From Planctomycetes bacterium RBG_13_46_10 (GTDB taxonomy: Bacteria > Planctomycetota > Phycisphaerae > Sedimentisphaerales > Anaerobacaceae): DNA of 5,879 nt. The notes beneath the pieces were generated by a model. It was given only the letters and a program-made list of their open reading frames with translations. It was not told where the DNA came from and did not search any database. The DNA is taken from NCBI GenBank assembly GCA_001824645.1, contig MHYD01000040.1:6416-12294 (forward strand), read 5' to 3'. Shown piece by piece: positions 1-4,315 of this stretch. Positions within the stretch are counted from its first letter, which is position 1; every line of letters begins with the position of its first letter. The position numbers and the translations under genes were made by a program.

Positions 1-27
1 AAAGAAATTGATTTACCTAAAATTTAA
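1..27 (+). CDS. C-terminal tail of an upstream gene (possibly cas1), partial
   Basis: Frame 1 is open from the window edge and reads KEIDLPKI followed by TAA at 25-27. Nine codons are too few to identify a protein. In type II CRISPR loci cas1 normally lies directly upstream of cas2 on the same strand, so the cas1 C-terminus is the natural candidate. That is inference from position only. If correct, cas1 and cas2 are separated by about 90 nt filled with two palindromic repeats, where they are usually adjacent or overlapping. It could equally be a chance open frame. Confidence 0.3.
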   Translation, partial: KEIDLPKI

Positions 28-52
28 CCACGAATGAACACTGTTAAAAAAG

Positions 53-80
53 ATTGCCACGCCCCAAAGGGGCTCGCAAT
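53..80. repeat. Imperfect palindromic dispersed repeat
   Basis: ATTGC (53-57) pairs with GCAAT (76-80) and GCCCC (61-65) pairs with GGGGC (69-73) around an AAA loop, with a short mismatch bulge between the two stems. The outer ATTGCCACG...CTCGCAATGAC form resembles a palindromic repeat scattered through many environmental bacterial genomes (from memory). It lies between the end of the upstream frame and cas2. Confidence 0.65.
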
Positions 81-83
81 GAC

Positions 84-114
84 AACCCCCGGCACGGGTC
101 CGGGGGCTAAACAA
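84..114 (+). repeat. Hairpin repeat A, copy 1 (7-bp stem, 7-nt loop, CTAAACAA tail)
   Basis: CCCCCGG (86-92) pairs with CCGGGGG (100-106) around a 7-nt loop and is followed by CTAAACAA (107-114). A second copy with the same stem length, loop length and tail is at 800-830. The two copies share the 13 bases GGGGGCTAAACAA exactly, plus AACCCCC on the left arm. This copy ends 2 nt before the cas2 start codon, so the right arm lies where a ribosome binding site would be. It could affect cas2 translation. Confidence 0.75.
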
Positions 115-116
115 TT

Positions 117-446
117 ATGATAATAAGCGGGTATAGAGCGGTGTGGATATTTGCGATGTTTGATTTGCCGACGGATACAGACAAGGCACGAAAAGATTAT
201 ACGCATTTTCGGAAAAATCTTTTGAAAGACGGCTTTGCTATGTTACAATACTCGGTATATGCAAGGCACTGTGCAAGTGAGGAAAATGCCGATGTTCATT
301 ACCGCAGGATACAGATTTTTTTGCCGCCGGACGGCGAAGTTCGACTGCTTACAATCACTGATAAACAGTTTGAAAAGATGCGGATTTTCTGGGGAAAAAT
401 GCGAAAACCGATGCCTCCTGCACCCAAACAACTCGAATTATTTTGA
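117..446 (+). CDS. cas2: CRISPR-associated endonuclease Cas2 (type II-like)
   Basis: Cas2 is the small ferredoxin-fold partner of Cas1 in the spacer-acquisition complex. Its homodimer bridges two Cas1 dimers that integrate new spacers into the CRISPR array. The 109-residue protein has the family's first beta strand and conserved acidic site, AVWIFAMFDLPTDT (residues 8-21, Asp16), then KDGFAMLQYSVYARHC (37-52), PDGEVRLLTITDKQF (71-85) and a C-terminal APKQLELF. These blocks match what I know of Cas2 from type II, especially II-C, loci; the subtype is an inference because cas9 is not in the window. The length is normal and no frame damage is visible. The ATG at 117 adds about four residues before the conserved YRAVW block. 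No clear Shine-Dalgarno precedes it, only the GGGGG arm of a hairpin ending at 106. No array follows directly downstream. Confidence 0.93.
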   Translation: MIISGYRAVWIFAMFDLPTDTDKARKDYTHFRKNLLKDGFAMLQYSVYARHCASEENADVHYRRIQIFLPPDGEVRLLTITDKQFEKMRIFWGKMRKPMPPAPKQLELF

Positions 447-522
447 GTTTGTTTATACGCAACTCCTTTGCAGACAACAGGTAGCGGAAAAGGTAGTGTA
501 ACTAATCCCGACCTGATGTCAA

Positions 523-550
523 TCCACAACAAGGCGGACAAGTCCACAAC
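523..550. repeat. 8-bp direct repeats flanking a GGCGGACAAG half-palindrome
   Basis: TCCACAAC occurs at 523-530 and again at 543-550, enclosing 12 bases that include GGCGGACAAG. GGCGGACAAGT occurs three times in the window (533-543, 712-722, 1299-1309). The other two copies have a TCCGCC left arm that is missing here. The layout resembles a tiny insertion with duplicated flanks or the scar of one, but 8 bp could arise by chance. Confidence 0.45.
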
Positions 551-686
551 GAAAAAATAGATTATGGAGATGCCGCTTTATTTACAAAAAACGCAGGAGC
601 GAGACGGGGGGGGGCAAAAAGACGGAAAAATTTCAAGACTTGTTATGCAGTAGTACACTATCCAAAGAGCAAACGAACTCCCGGCA

Positions 687-722
687 TCCGCCTTCGTTCC
701 TAAGGGACTACGGCGGACAAGT
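687..722. repeat. TCCGCC...GGCGGACAAGT palindromic repeat, long-loop form
   Basis: TCCGCC (687-692) pairs with GGCGGA (712-717). The 19 bases between extend the hairpin imperfectly, with GTTCC pairing to GGGAC around TAA. CAAGT follows. The same arms and tail with only a 3-base loop occur at 1290-1309, so this looks like one family of short dispersed palindromes with a variable centre. Confidence 0.7.
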
Positions 723-790
723 AATCAAGAAATGACCAATCGTAGAGCAATGACCAATAGACAATTTCCAATAATCAAGAAATGACCAAT
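722..790. repeat. 19-bp direct repeat with a third partial copy
   Basis: The 19 bases TAATCAAGAAATGACCAAT occur exactly at 722-740 and 772-790, with starts 50 bp apart. The core AATGACCAAT occurs once more at 749-758. Two full units and one partial unit are too few and too irregular for a CRISPR array. The unit looks like a low-complexity dispersed repeat of the non-coding DNA. Confidence 0.75.
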
Positions 791-799
791 AACCAAACG

Positions 800-830
800 A
801 ACCCCCACCGCAGGAGTGGGGGCTAAACAA
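800..830 (+). repeat. Hairpin repeat A, copy 2
   Basis: CCCCCAC (802-808) pairs with GTGGGGG (816-822) around a 7-nt loop, and CTAAACAA (823-830) follows. The stem sequence differs from copy 1 (84-114) at compensating positions, CCCCCGG/CCGGGGG there and CCCCCAC/GTGGGGG here, so pairing is kept although bases changed. Confidence 0.75.
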
Positions 831-840
831 ATCAATAATA

Positions 841-860
841 CCCCTTCCTTACGGTCGGGG
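841..860. repeat. CCCC...GGGG imperfect hairpin
   Basis: CCCC (841-844) can pair with GGGG (857-860) and CC (847-848) with GG (853-854), with two mismatches between. It follows hairpin repeat A and is probably another small repeat. It marks the left edge of the coding-like stretch that ends at 999. Confidence 0.4.
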
Positions 861-864
861 CTCT

Positions 865-999
865 GTGGCATTATGGCAGCACATAGATTTCGCAGGAGAC
901 CCGCTCATTGACATTCGCGGCTCTGATAAGAAATTGTTTGTATTTGGCGAACTTTGGGGTAGAGTATTAGCAAACAAAGAACAGGCCTGTGAAAGGTGA
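865..999 (+). pseudogene. Possible 3' remnant of an unidentified gene
   Basis: The frame ending at TGA 997-999 has been open since a TAA at 790-792, but its 5' part runs through two hairpin repeats and contains no ATG. From about GTG 865 it reads as ordinary protein with a mix of hydrophobic and charged residues, for example HIDFAGDPLIDIRG, then KKLFVFGELWGRVLANKEQ, ending CER. No ribosome binding site precedes the GTG. The stop lies 5 nt before the ATG of the next gene, the spacing expected within an operon. My reading is the C-terminal end of a gene whose front was replaced by repeats. I do not recognise the family. It may also be a chance open frame or a 44-residue peptide gene. Confidence 0.4.
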
Positions 1000-1004
1000 C
1001 TAAA

Positions 1005-1283
1005 ATGAAGAAAATGCCCCTTATTTTGTCGTTAGCGGTCAATGTTTTACTTGTATTAGCAATCTTTGCTGCTCGCCTGCATTATCATAAAATGATATAT
1101 CGAGCACTTCATAATACCGCTATGGCTGAAGTCCAATTTAACGAACAGGTCCTAACTGAACTTCAATCTAAAGATGAATATAAAATCGAAAGAGTTACGG
1201 GTATGCTTGAAAAAAATATTCGAAAGGGGAAGCAATCTGCAGCAATCTGGCAATCCGTAGCAGACAGAATCGGGATTAAATAG
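1005..1283 (+). CDS. Small single-pass membrane protein, function unknown
   Basis: The 92-residue product starts MKKMPL, followed by one hydrophobic segment of about 18 residues (roughly 5-24, with LAVNVLLVLAIFAA). The rest is soluble, charged and probably helical, ending VADRIGIK. The two N-terminal lysines and the segment suggest a signal anchor or uncleaved signal peptide, with the C-terminal part outside the cytoplasm; no lipobox Cys is present. I chose ATG 1005 over the in-frame GTG 996 because AAAGGTGA (992-999) is a good Shine-Dalgarno 5 nt upstream of the ATG and overlaps the GTG. The preceding coding-like frame stops at 999, which suggests a former two-gene unit. I do not recognise a family. 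Reality of the gene rests on the start signals and the plausible membrane topology. Confidence 0.6.
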   Translation: MKKMPLILSLAVNVLLVLAIFAARLHYHKMIYRALHNTAMAEVQFNEQVLTELQSKDEYKIERVTGMLEKNIRKGKQSAAIWQSVADRIGIK

Positions 1284-1289
1284 ATTAAA

Positions 1290-1309
1290 TCCGCCGGAGG
1301 CGGACAAGT
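1290..1309. repeat. TCCGCC-GGA-GGCGGACAAGT palindrome between convergent genes
   Basis: TCCGCC (1290-1295) and GGCGGA (1299-1304) form a 6-bp stem with a 3-nt loop, and CAAGT follows. It is the short-loop member of the repeat also seen at 687-722. It lies just after the stop of the plus-strand gene (1283) and just before the stop of the minus-strand ORF (1310-1312). It could serve both as a weak terminator, though no strong T run follows on either strand. Confidence 0.65.
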
Positions 1310-1468
1310 TTATACGACAAAGAAACAGGATAATATACGAAATACGAATACCCAGGACAGTGAGATAATCGCCATCAGGAAGCAGATGCCGGCCCAAAGC
1401 CAAGTGATACGGCGTTTTACATATTTTAATTCATTTTCGAGTTTTTCAAATTGCAGTTCTTCAGTCAT
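1310..1468 (-). CDS. 52-residue membrane microprotein, function unknown
   Basis: Read on the minus strand, ATG at 1468 is preceded by AAAGGAG (1482-1476) with a 7-nt gap, the best ribosome binding site in the left half of the window. The product begins MTEELQFEKLENELKYVKRR, a charged amphipathic segment with coiled-coil character. One hydrophobic helix follows (about 21-43, from ITWLWAGICFLMAI), then a short tail. The KRR before the helix predicts a cytoplasmic N-terminus. The last ten or so residues are read through an ATACGAA tandem repeat, and the stop abuts the palindrome at 1290-1309. The present C-terminus may therefore be a truncation of a longer protein with the same coiled-coil/TM start. 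No family is recognised. Confidence 0.5.
   Translation of the reverse strand: MTEELQFEKLENELKYVKRRITWLWAGICFLMAIISLSWVFVFRILSCFFVV
1335..1348. repeat. ATACGAA tandem repeat (2 x 7 bp)
   Basis: ATACGAA occurs at 1335-1341 and 1342-1348, with a partial third unit after it. It lies within the 3' end of the minus-strand 52-residue ORF, supporting the idea that this end is repeat-derived. Confidence 0.5.
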
Positions 1469-1497
1469 TTTTGTTCTCCTTTACAAAATCGATATAA

Positions 1498-1527
1498 ATT
1501 GTACATAGGGGAGGGGGGGAAAAACAA
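1498..1527 (-). promoter_or_regulatory. Candidate promoter of the minus-strand microgene, with a G tract in its spacer
   Basis: On the minus strand, TTGTTT (1527-1522) and TACAAT (1503-1498) are separated by 18 nt and precede the ribosome binding site by about 16 nt. The -10 matches the consensus at five of six bases; the -35 matches at three. The spacer contains the whole C-rich (minus strand) or G-rich (plus strand) tract at 1508-1519. Confidence 0.35.
1508..1519. repeat. G-tract GGGGAGGGGGGG
   Basis: Four G, one A and seven G form a nearly homopurine run between the divergent starts of the minus-strand microgene (1468) and the RNA-binding protein gene (1629). Such runs slip during replication. 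A second G run of nine bases lies at 606-614. Confidence 0.8.
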
Positions 1528-1550
1528 GTAAAAATAGGCGAATTTTGCTG

Positions 1551-1580
1551 TTGCGTTTAATAGCAGGGAGCGAGTATAAT
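1551..1580 (+). promoter_or_regulatory. Sigma70-type promoter of the RNA-binding protein gene
   Basis: TTGCGT (1551-1556) and a perfect TATAAT (1575-1580) are 18 nt apart. Transcription would start near 1587, leaving a 5' leader of about 42 nt with the Shine-Dalgarno AGGAAG at 1615-1620. I see no clear cold-shock-type structure in the leader. Confidence 0.65.
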
Positions 1581-1628
1581 CCCGATGTATTTTGTATAAA
1601 ATTTCTCAAAAGAAAGGAAGTAAACAGT

Positions 1629-2015
1629 ATGAACATTTATGCAGGTAATTTATCGTTTGACGTAACCGAAGATGAGTTGAAAGAGCTTTTTACGCCATAC
1701 GGCGAGGTTACGGAAGTCCGTCTGATAATGGATAAGTTCAGCGGCAAAACCAAGGGGTTCGGCTTTGTAGAGATGCCCTCAAAAGAGGAAGCAGAAAAAG
1801 CGATTGCAGAGTTGAACGGCAAAGATATGGGAGGCCGGGCGATAACAGTCAACGAGGCCAAACCGAAAGTTGACCGCGGCGGCAGAGGCGGCGGCGGCAG
1901 AGGCGGTTACGGCGGCGGTGGCGGCAGAAGCGGCGGTAGAGGTGGTTATGGCGGTGGCGGCGGCAGAAGCGGCGGCGGCGGTTACGGTGGCGGCGGCGGC
2001 AAAAGTCGCTACTAA
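1629..2015 (+). CDS. RRM-domain RNA-binding protein with glycine-rich RGG/GYGG tail
   Basis: The 128-residue protein has a single RNA recognition motif (residues 1-80) and an unstructured tail (83-128). RNP2 is IYAGNL (3-8) and RNP1 is KGFGFVEM (42-49), with the aromatic residues Tyr4, Phe44 and Phe46 that stack on RNA bases; the last RNP1 position is Met, not the usual aromatic. The tail is built of Gly with Arg, Tyr and Ser, including a 13-residue repeat (RGGYGGGGGRSGG) twice and a third shortened unit. This is the layout of cyanobacterial and planctomycete RRM proteins and plant glycine-rich RNA-binding proteins, which bind single-stranded RNA and often respond to cold. That role here is inference. 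I chose ATG 1629 because AGGAAG ends 8 nt upstream and the RRM begins at once; the upstream TTG at 1545 precedes the promoter. It is probably transcribed with the microprotein gene at 2107. Confidence 0.92.
   Translation: MNIYAGNLSFDVTEDELKELFTPYGEVTEVRLIMDKFSGKTKGFGFVEMPSKEEAEKAIAELNGKDMGGRAITVNEAKPKVDRGGRGGGGRGGYGGGGGRSGGRGGYGGGGGRSGGGGYGGGGGKSRY
1899..2006 (+). repeat. 39-bp coding tandem repeat (glycine-rich tail)
   Basis: Three in-frame units of about 39 bp (1899-1937, 1938-1976, and a shortened one at 1977-2006) encode RGGYGGGGGRSGG-type modules. The coding strand is dominated by GGC/GGT codons. Unit-number change by slippage or recombination would stay in frame. Confidence 0.8.
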
Positions 2016-2106
2016 TAGCCGGTATCGCTGAAAAAATAAATACACGACAAGCAATGTAACAGAGTTGCAGATGTGATTAGTCGTTTTGTGTGGAAAGGAA
2101 ACCGAT

Positions 2107-2214
2107 ATGGGTGATAAGGGAAAAAAAGACAAAGGCGGACGAGAGCAAAGGAAAAAACCCCTGCTTAGTCCGGAAGAAAAGCGAAGACTAAAAAGAGAAA
2201 AAAGAAACAGTTAA
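2107..2214 (+). CDS. 35-residue highly basic microprotein
   Basis: ATG 2107 is preceded by AAGGAA (2095-2100) with 6 nt spacing, and TAA is at 2212-2214. The peptide begins MGDKGKKDKGGREQRKK and continues through PLLSPEEKRRLKREKRNS. Fifteen of 35 residues are Lys or Arg, six are Asp or Glu, and there is no hydrophobic core. The second half (SPEEKRRLKREK) is likely helical. I recall similar short Lys-rich MGDKG-type hypothetical proteins in other bacteria but no assigned function. Nucleic acid or ribosome association is a guess from charge and from its place 91 nt after an RNA-binding protein gene, with a terminator immediately after it. No promoter is obvious in the gap, so co-transcription with the RRM gene is likely. 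Confidence 0.72.
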   Translation: MGDKGKKDKGGREQRKKPLLSPEEKRRLKREKRNS

Positions 2215-2218
2215 TTAC

Positions 2219-2246
2219 TGACCCCGCTAAAATCCCGGCGGGGTCA
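2219..2246 (+). terminator. Hairpin terminator after the RRM/microprotein unit
   Basis: TGACCCCGC (2219-2227) pairs perfectly with GCGGGGTCA (2238-2246), a 9-bp GC-rich stem with a 10-nt loop, starting 4 nt after the microprotein stop. The following T run is weak (ATCATTTCTG), so termination may be partial or aided by Rho. It separates this unit from uvrB. Confidence 0.7.
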
Positions 2247-2286
2247 ATCATTTCTGAGCCAAATAATCCGTGAAATTTGCCGTATT

Positions 2287-2310
2287 CCTTCGACTGGACT
2301 CAGGACAAGT
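2287..2310. repeat. Short dispersed-repeat-like segment before uvrB
   Basis: The segment contains TTCGACTGGACTCAGGAC followed by AAGT. It resembles a CTTCGACT...CTCAGGACAAG sequence found scattered in many environmental genomes (from memory), and its CAAGT end matches the end of the GGCGGACAAGT repeats here. The 83-base gap before uvrB holds no other clear signal. TAAAAT at 2318-2323 is a possible -10, but no good -35 accompanies it. Confidence 0.35.
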
Positions 2311-2329
2311 TCCCGATTAAAATGAAGAT

Positions 2330-4315
2330 ATGGCAAAGTTTCAATTGATAAGCAATTTTGAACCGAAAGGCGACCAGCCAGAGGCGATAAAAACCCTTGC
2401 CGATAACCTCAAAACCGGCAGGCAGTATCAAACCCTCTATGGCGTAACAGGTAGCGGGAAGACATTTACGATGGCTAACGTCATCGCGGAATATCAAAGG
2501 CCTACGCTGGTTATCAGCCATAATAAGACACTTGCGGCACAACTCTACGAAGAATTTAAAGGGCTTTTTCCGAACAATGCCGTCGAATACTTTGTCAGCT
2601 ATTACGATTATTACCAGCCTGAGGCGTATATACCGCAGCGGGATATTTATATTGAAAAAGACGCATCGCGGAACGACGAGCTGGACAGGCTTCGGCTTGC
2701 GGCGACGGCGAGTCTGACGAGTAGGAAAGATGTGATTATTGTCGCATCGGTATCGTGCATTTTCGGGCTGGGTTCGCCTGAGGATTATAAGGCAAGCGTT
2801 ATCGGGGTCAGTACAGGAGAGACTATCGAGCGAAATGAACTGTTAGGCAGACTGGCGGATATTCAATACGCAAGAAACGATATAGATTTTAAGCGAGGAA
2901 CGTTCAGAGTGCGGGGGGACGTGGTGGAATTGTGGCCCAGCTATGAATCGTTTGCGGTGAGACTGGAGTTTTTCGGCGATGAAATCGAAAAAATAAATTA
3001 TATCAATCCGACAAGCGGCGAAATTATCGCGGCAGAAAAACAGCTATTCGTATATCCGGCAGGGCATTATGTTATGCCTGCCGAGCGGATTGAGCTGGCA
3101 ATCGAGAGTATAAAAATTGAGCTTGAACAGCAATTGATGAAACTTCGGCAGGAAGGCAAACTGCTGGAGGCGCAAAGGCTGCAGGCAAGGACAATGTATG
3201 ACGTTGAGATGCTTAGGGAGGTCGGTTTTTGCAGCGGGATTGAGAATTATTCGAGGCATTTGAGCGGTTTGCCTGCGGGGGCAAGGCCTTATACGCTGAT
3301 AGATTATTTCGGCGATGATTTTCTTTTGTTTATCGACGAATCGCACGCGACGGTGCCGCAGATTAGGGCGATGCACGCCGGCGACAGGAGCAGGAAAGAG
3401 GTTCTGGTTGAGCATGGATTCCGGCTGCCGAGCGCATTCGATAACAGGCCTTTACGGTTCGAGGAATTTCAGAAGGACTGGAAGCGTGTGATATTCGTTT
3501 CGGCTACGCCTGCGGAATTTGAGTTGAATCTCAGCAAAGGAGCGGTAGTCGAGCAAATTGTCAGGCCGACAGGTTTGCTTGACCCGGAAATTTTTGTTCA
3601 TCCGGCGTCTAATCAGGTGCCTCATCTGCTCGAAGAGATTGAAAAACACATTCAGGCAAAAGAGCGGGTATTGGTTACGACGCTGACGAAAAGACTGGCG
3701 GAGGACTTGTCGGCGTACATAGCGAAAAAGGGATATAAATGCAGGTATTTGCACAGCGAGATAAAAACTTTGGAGCGTGTGGAAATTTTGCGTGATTTGC
3801 GGTTGGGCCGGTTCGATGTTCTTGTCGGGATAAATCTTTTGCGGGAGGGGCTTGATTTGCCGGAGGTTTCGTTAGTGGCGATTTTAGATGCGGATAAAGA
3901 GGGATTTTTGCGGAGCCAGACATCGCTTATCCAAACCATCGGCAGGACGGCCAGAAATGTCAACGCCAAGGTGTTTTTGTATGCCGACAGAGTGACGGAT
4001 TCGATGCAAAAAGCAATTGACGAAACGACCCGCCGGCGTACAATACAGGAGCAGTACAATAAAGAGCATAATATTACGCCTGAAACGATAAAAAAGCAGA
4101 TTTATACCAGTTTGCAGGACAAGCTCAAGGCAAGACAAATCGCTCAGCAGGCGGTAAATCTGGGCGATGCAGAATATGACGCTGCGGAAATAGCGGTGCA
4201 GATTGAAAAGGAAATGCTGGAGGCGGCGGAAAAACTCGATTTTGAACGGGCAGCGTTCCTGAGAGACCAATTGAAAGAATTAAAAGAACTGCCGCAGATA
4301 GGAAAACGAAAATGA
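2330..4315 (+). CDS. uvrB: UvrABC system protein B (excinuclease subunit UvrB)
   Basis: UvrB is the damage-verifying helicase-like subunit of nucleotide excision repair. It is loaded by UvrA, clamps the damaged strand with a beta-hairpin and recruits UvrC for incision. The 661-residue length is normal. In order: N-terminal FEPKGDQPEAI; Walker A GVTGSGKT (38-45); the beta-hairpin region YDYYQPEAYIPQRDIYIEKD (92-111), rich in the aromatic residues that contact DNA; the UvrA-interacting domain (about 150-250); DESH box (336-339); SAT motif (391-393); helicase motif VI QTIGRTARN (535-543); and a C-terminal UVR motif (about 618-651) for UvrC binding. All key motifs look intact. ATG 2330 gives the canonical N-terminus but has only a weak GAAG 2 nt upstream, so translation may be weak or leaderless. 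The stop overlaps the nadC start (ATGA), showing translational coupling. No SOS box is evident upstream. Confidence 0.98.
   Translation: MAKFQLISNFEPKGDQPEAIKTLADNLKTGRQYQTLYGVTGSGKTFTMANVIAEYQRPTLVISHNKTLAAQLYEEFKGLFPNNAVEYFVSYYDYYQPEAYIPQRDIYIEKDASRNDELDRLRLAATASLTSRKDVIIVASVSCIFGLGSPEDYKASVIGVSTGETIERNELLGRLADIQYARNDIDFKRGTFRVRGDVVELWPSYESFAVRLEFFGDEIEKINYINPTSGEIIAAEKQLFVYPAGHYVMPAERIELAIESIKIELEQQLMKLRQEGKLLEAQRLQARTMYDVEMLREVGFCSGIENYSRHLSGLPAGARPYTLIDYFGDDFLLFIDESHATVPQIRAMHAGDRSRKEVLVEHGFRLPSAFDNRPLRFEEFQKDWKRVIFVSATPAEFELNLSKGAVVEQIVRPTGLLDPEIFVHPASNQVPHLLEEIEKHIQAKERVLVTTLTKRLAEDLSAYIAKKGYKCRYLHSEIKTLERVEILRDLRLGRFDVLVGINLLREGLDLPEVSLVAILDADKEGFLRSQTSLIQTIGRTARNVNAKVFLYADRVTDSMQKAIDETTRRRTIQEQYNKEHNITPETIKKQIYTSLQDKLKARQIAQQAVNLGDAEYDAAEIAVQIEKEMLEAAEKLDFERAAFLRDQLKELKELPQIGKRK

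Larger units (their letters stand above)
447..864. other. Gene-poor, repeat-rich spacer downstream of cas2
   Basis: I find no convincing gene in this stretch of about 420 bases. A 29-codon frame (564-653) runs through a nine-G homopolymer (606-614) and has no ribosome binding site, so I do not call it. The region holds a half-palindrome flanked by 8-bp direct repeats, a full TCCGCC/GGCGGA palindrome, a 19-bp direct repeat and the second copy of hairpin repeat A. There is no regularly spaced 28-36 bp repeat, so no CRISPR array is present here, although arrays often lie beside cas2. Confidence 0.7.

Noticed and set aside
564..653. 29-codon frame downstream of cas2
   Set aside because: It crosses a nine-G run, has no Shine-Dalgarno and shows no family resemblance; it lies among repeats.
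722..790. CRISPR array suspected from direct repeats near cas2
   Set aside because: There are only two exact 19-bp copies and one 10-bp copy at irregular spacing, with no 28-36 bp repeat and no constant spacer length.
447..1000. tRNA or other structured RNA in the spacer
   Set aside because: No cloverleaf arms or T-loop consensus were seen by eye; the hairpins are short palindromic repeats.
1152..1403. 83-codon minus-strand frame across 1005-1283 and 1310-1468
   Set aside because: It lies antisense to the 92-residue gene and in another frame of the better-supported minus-strand ORF at 1310-1468; it lacks a ribosome binding site.
1545..1628. N-terminal extension of the RRM protein from TTG 1545
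   Set aside because: The -35 and -10 boxes lie inside this stretch, the extension does not look like part of an RRM, and ATG 1629 has a good AGGAAG 8 nt upstream.
1779..2132. 117-codon minus-strand frame rich in Ala, Thr and Ser
   Set aside because: It is the antisense of the GGC/GGT-rich tail of the RRM gene; the period of Gly codons keeps the opposite frame open. No start signals support it.
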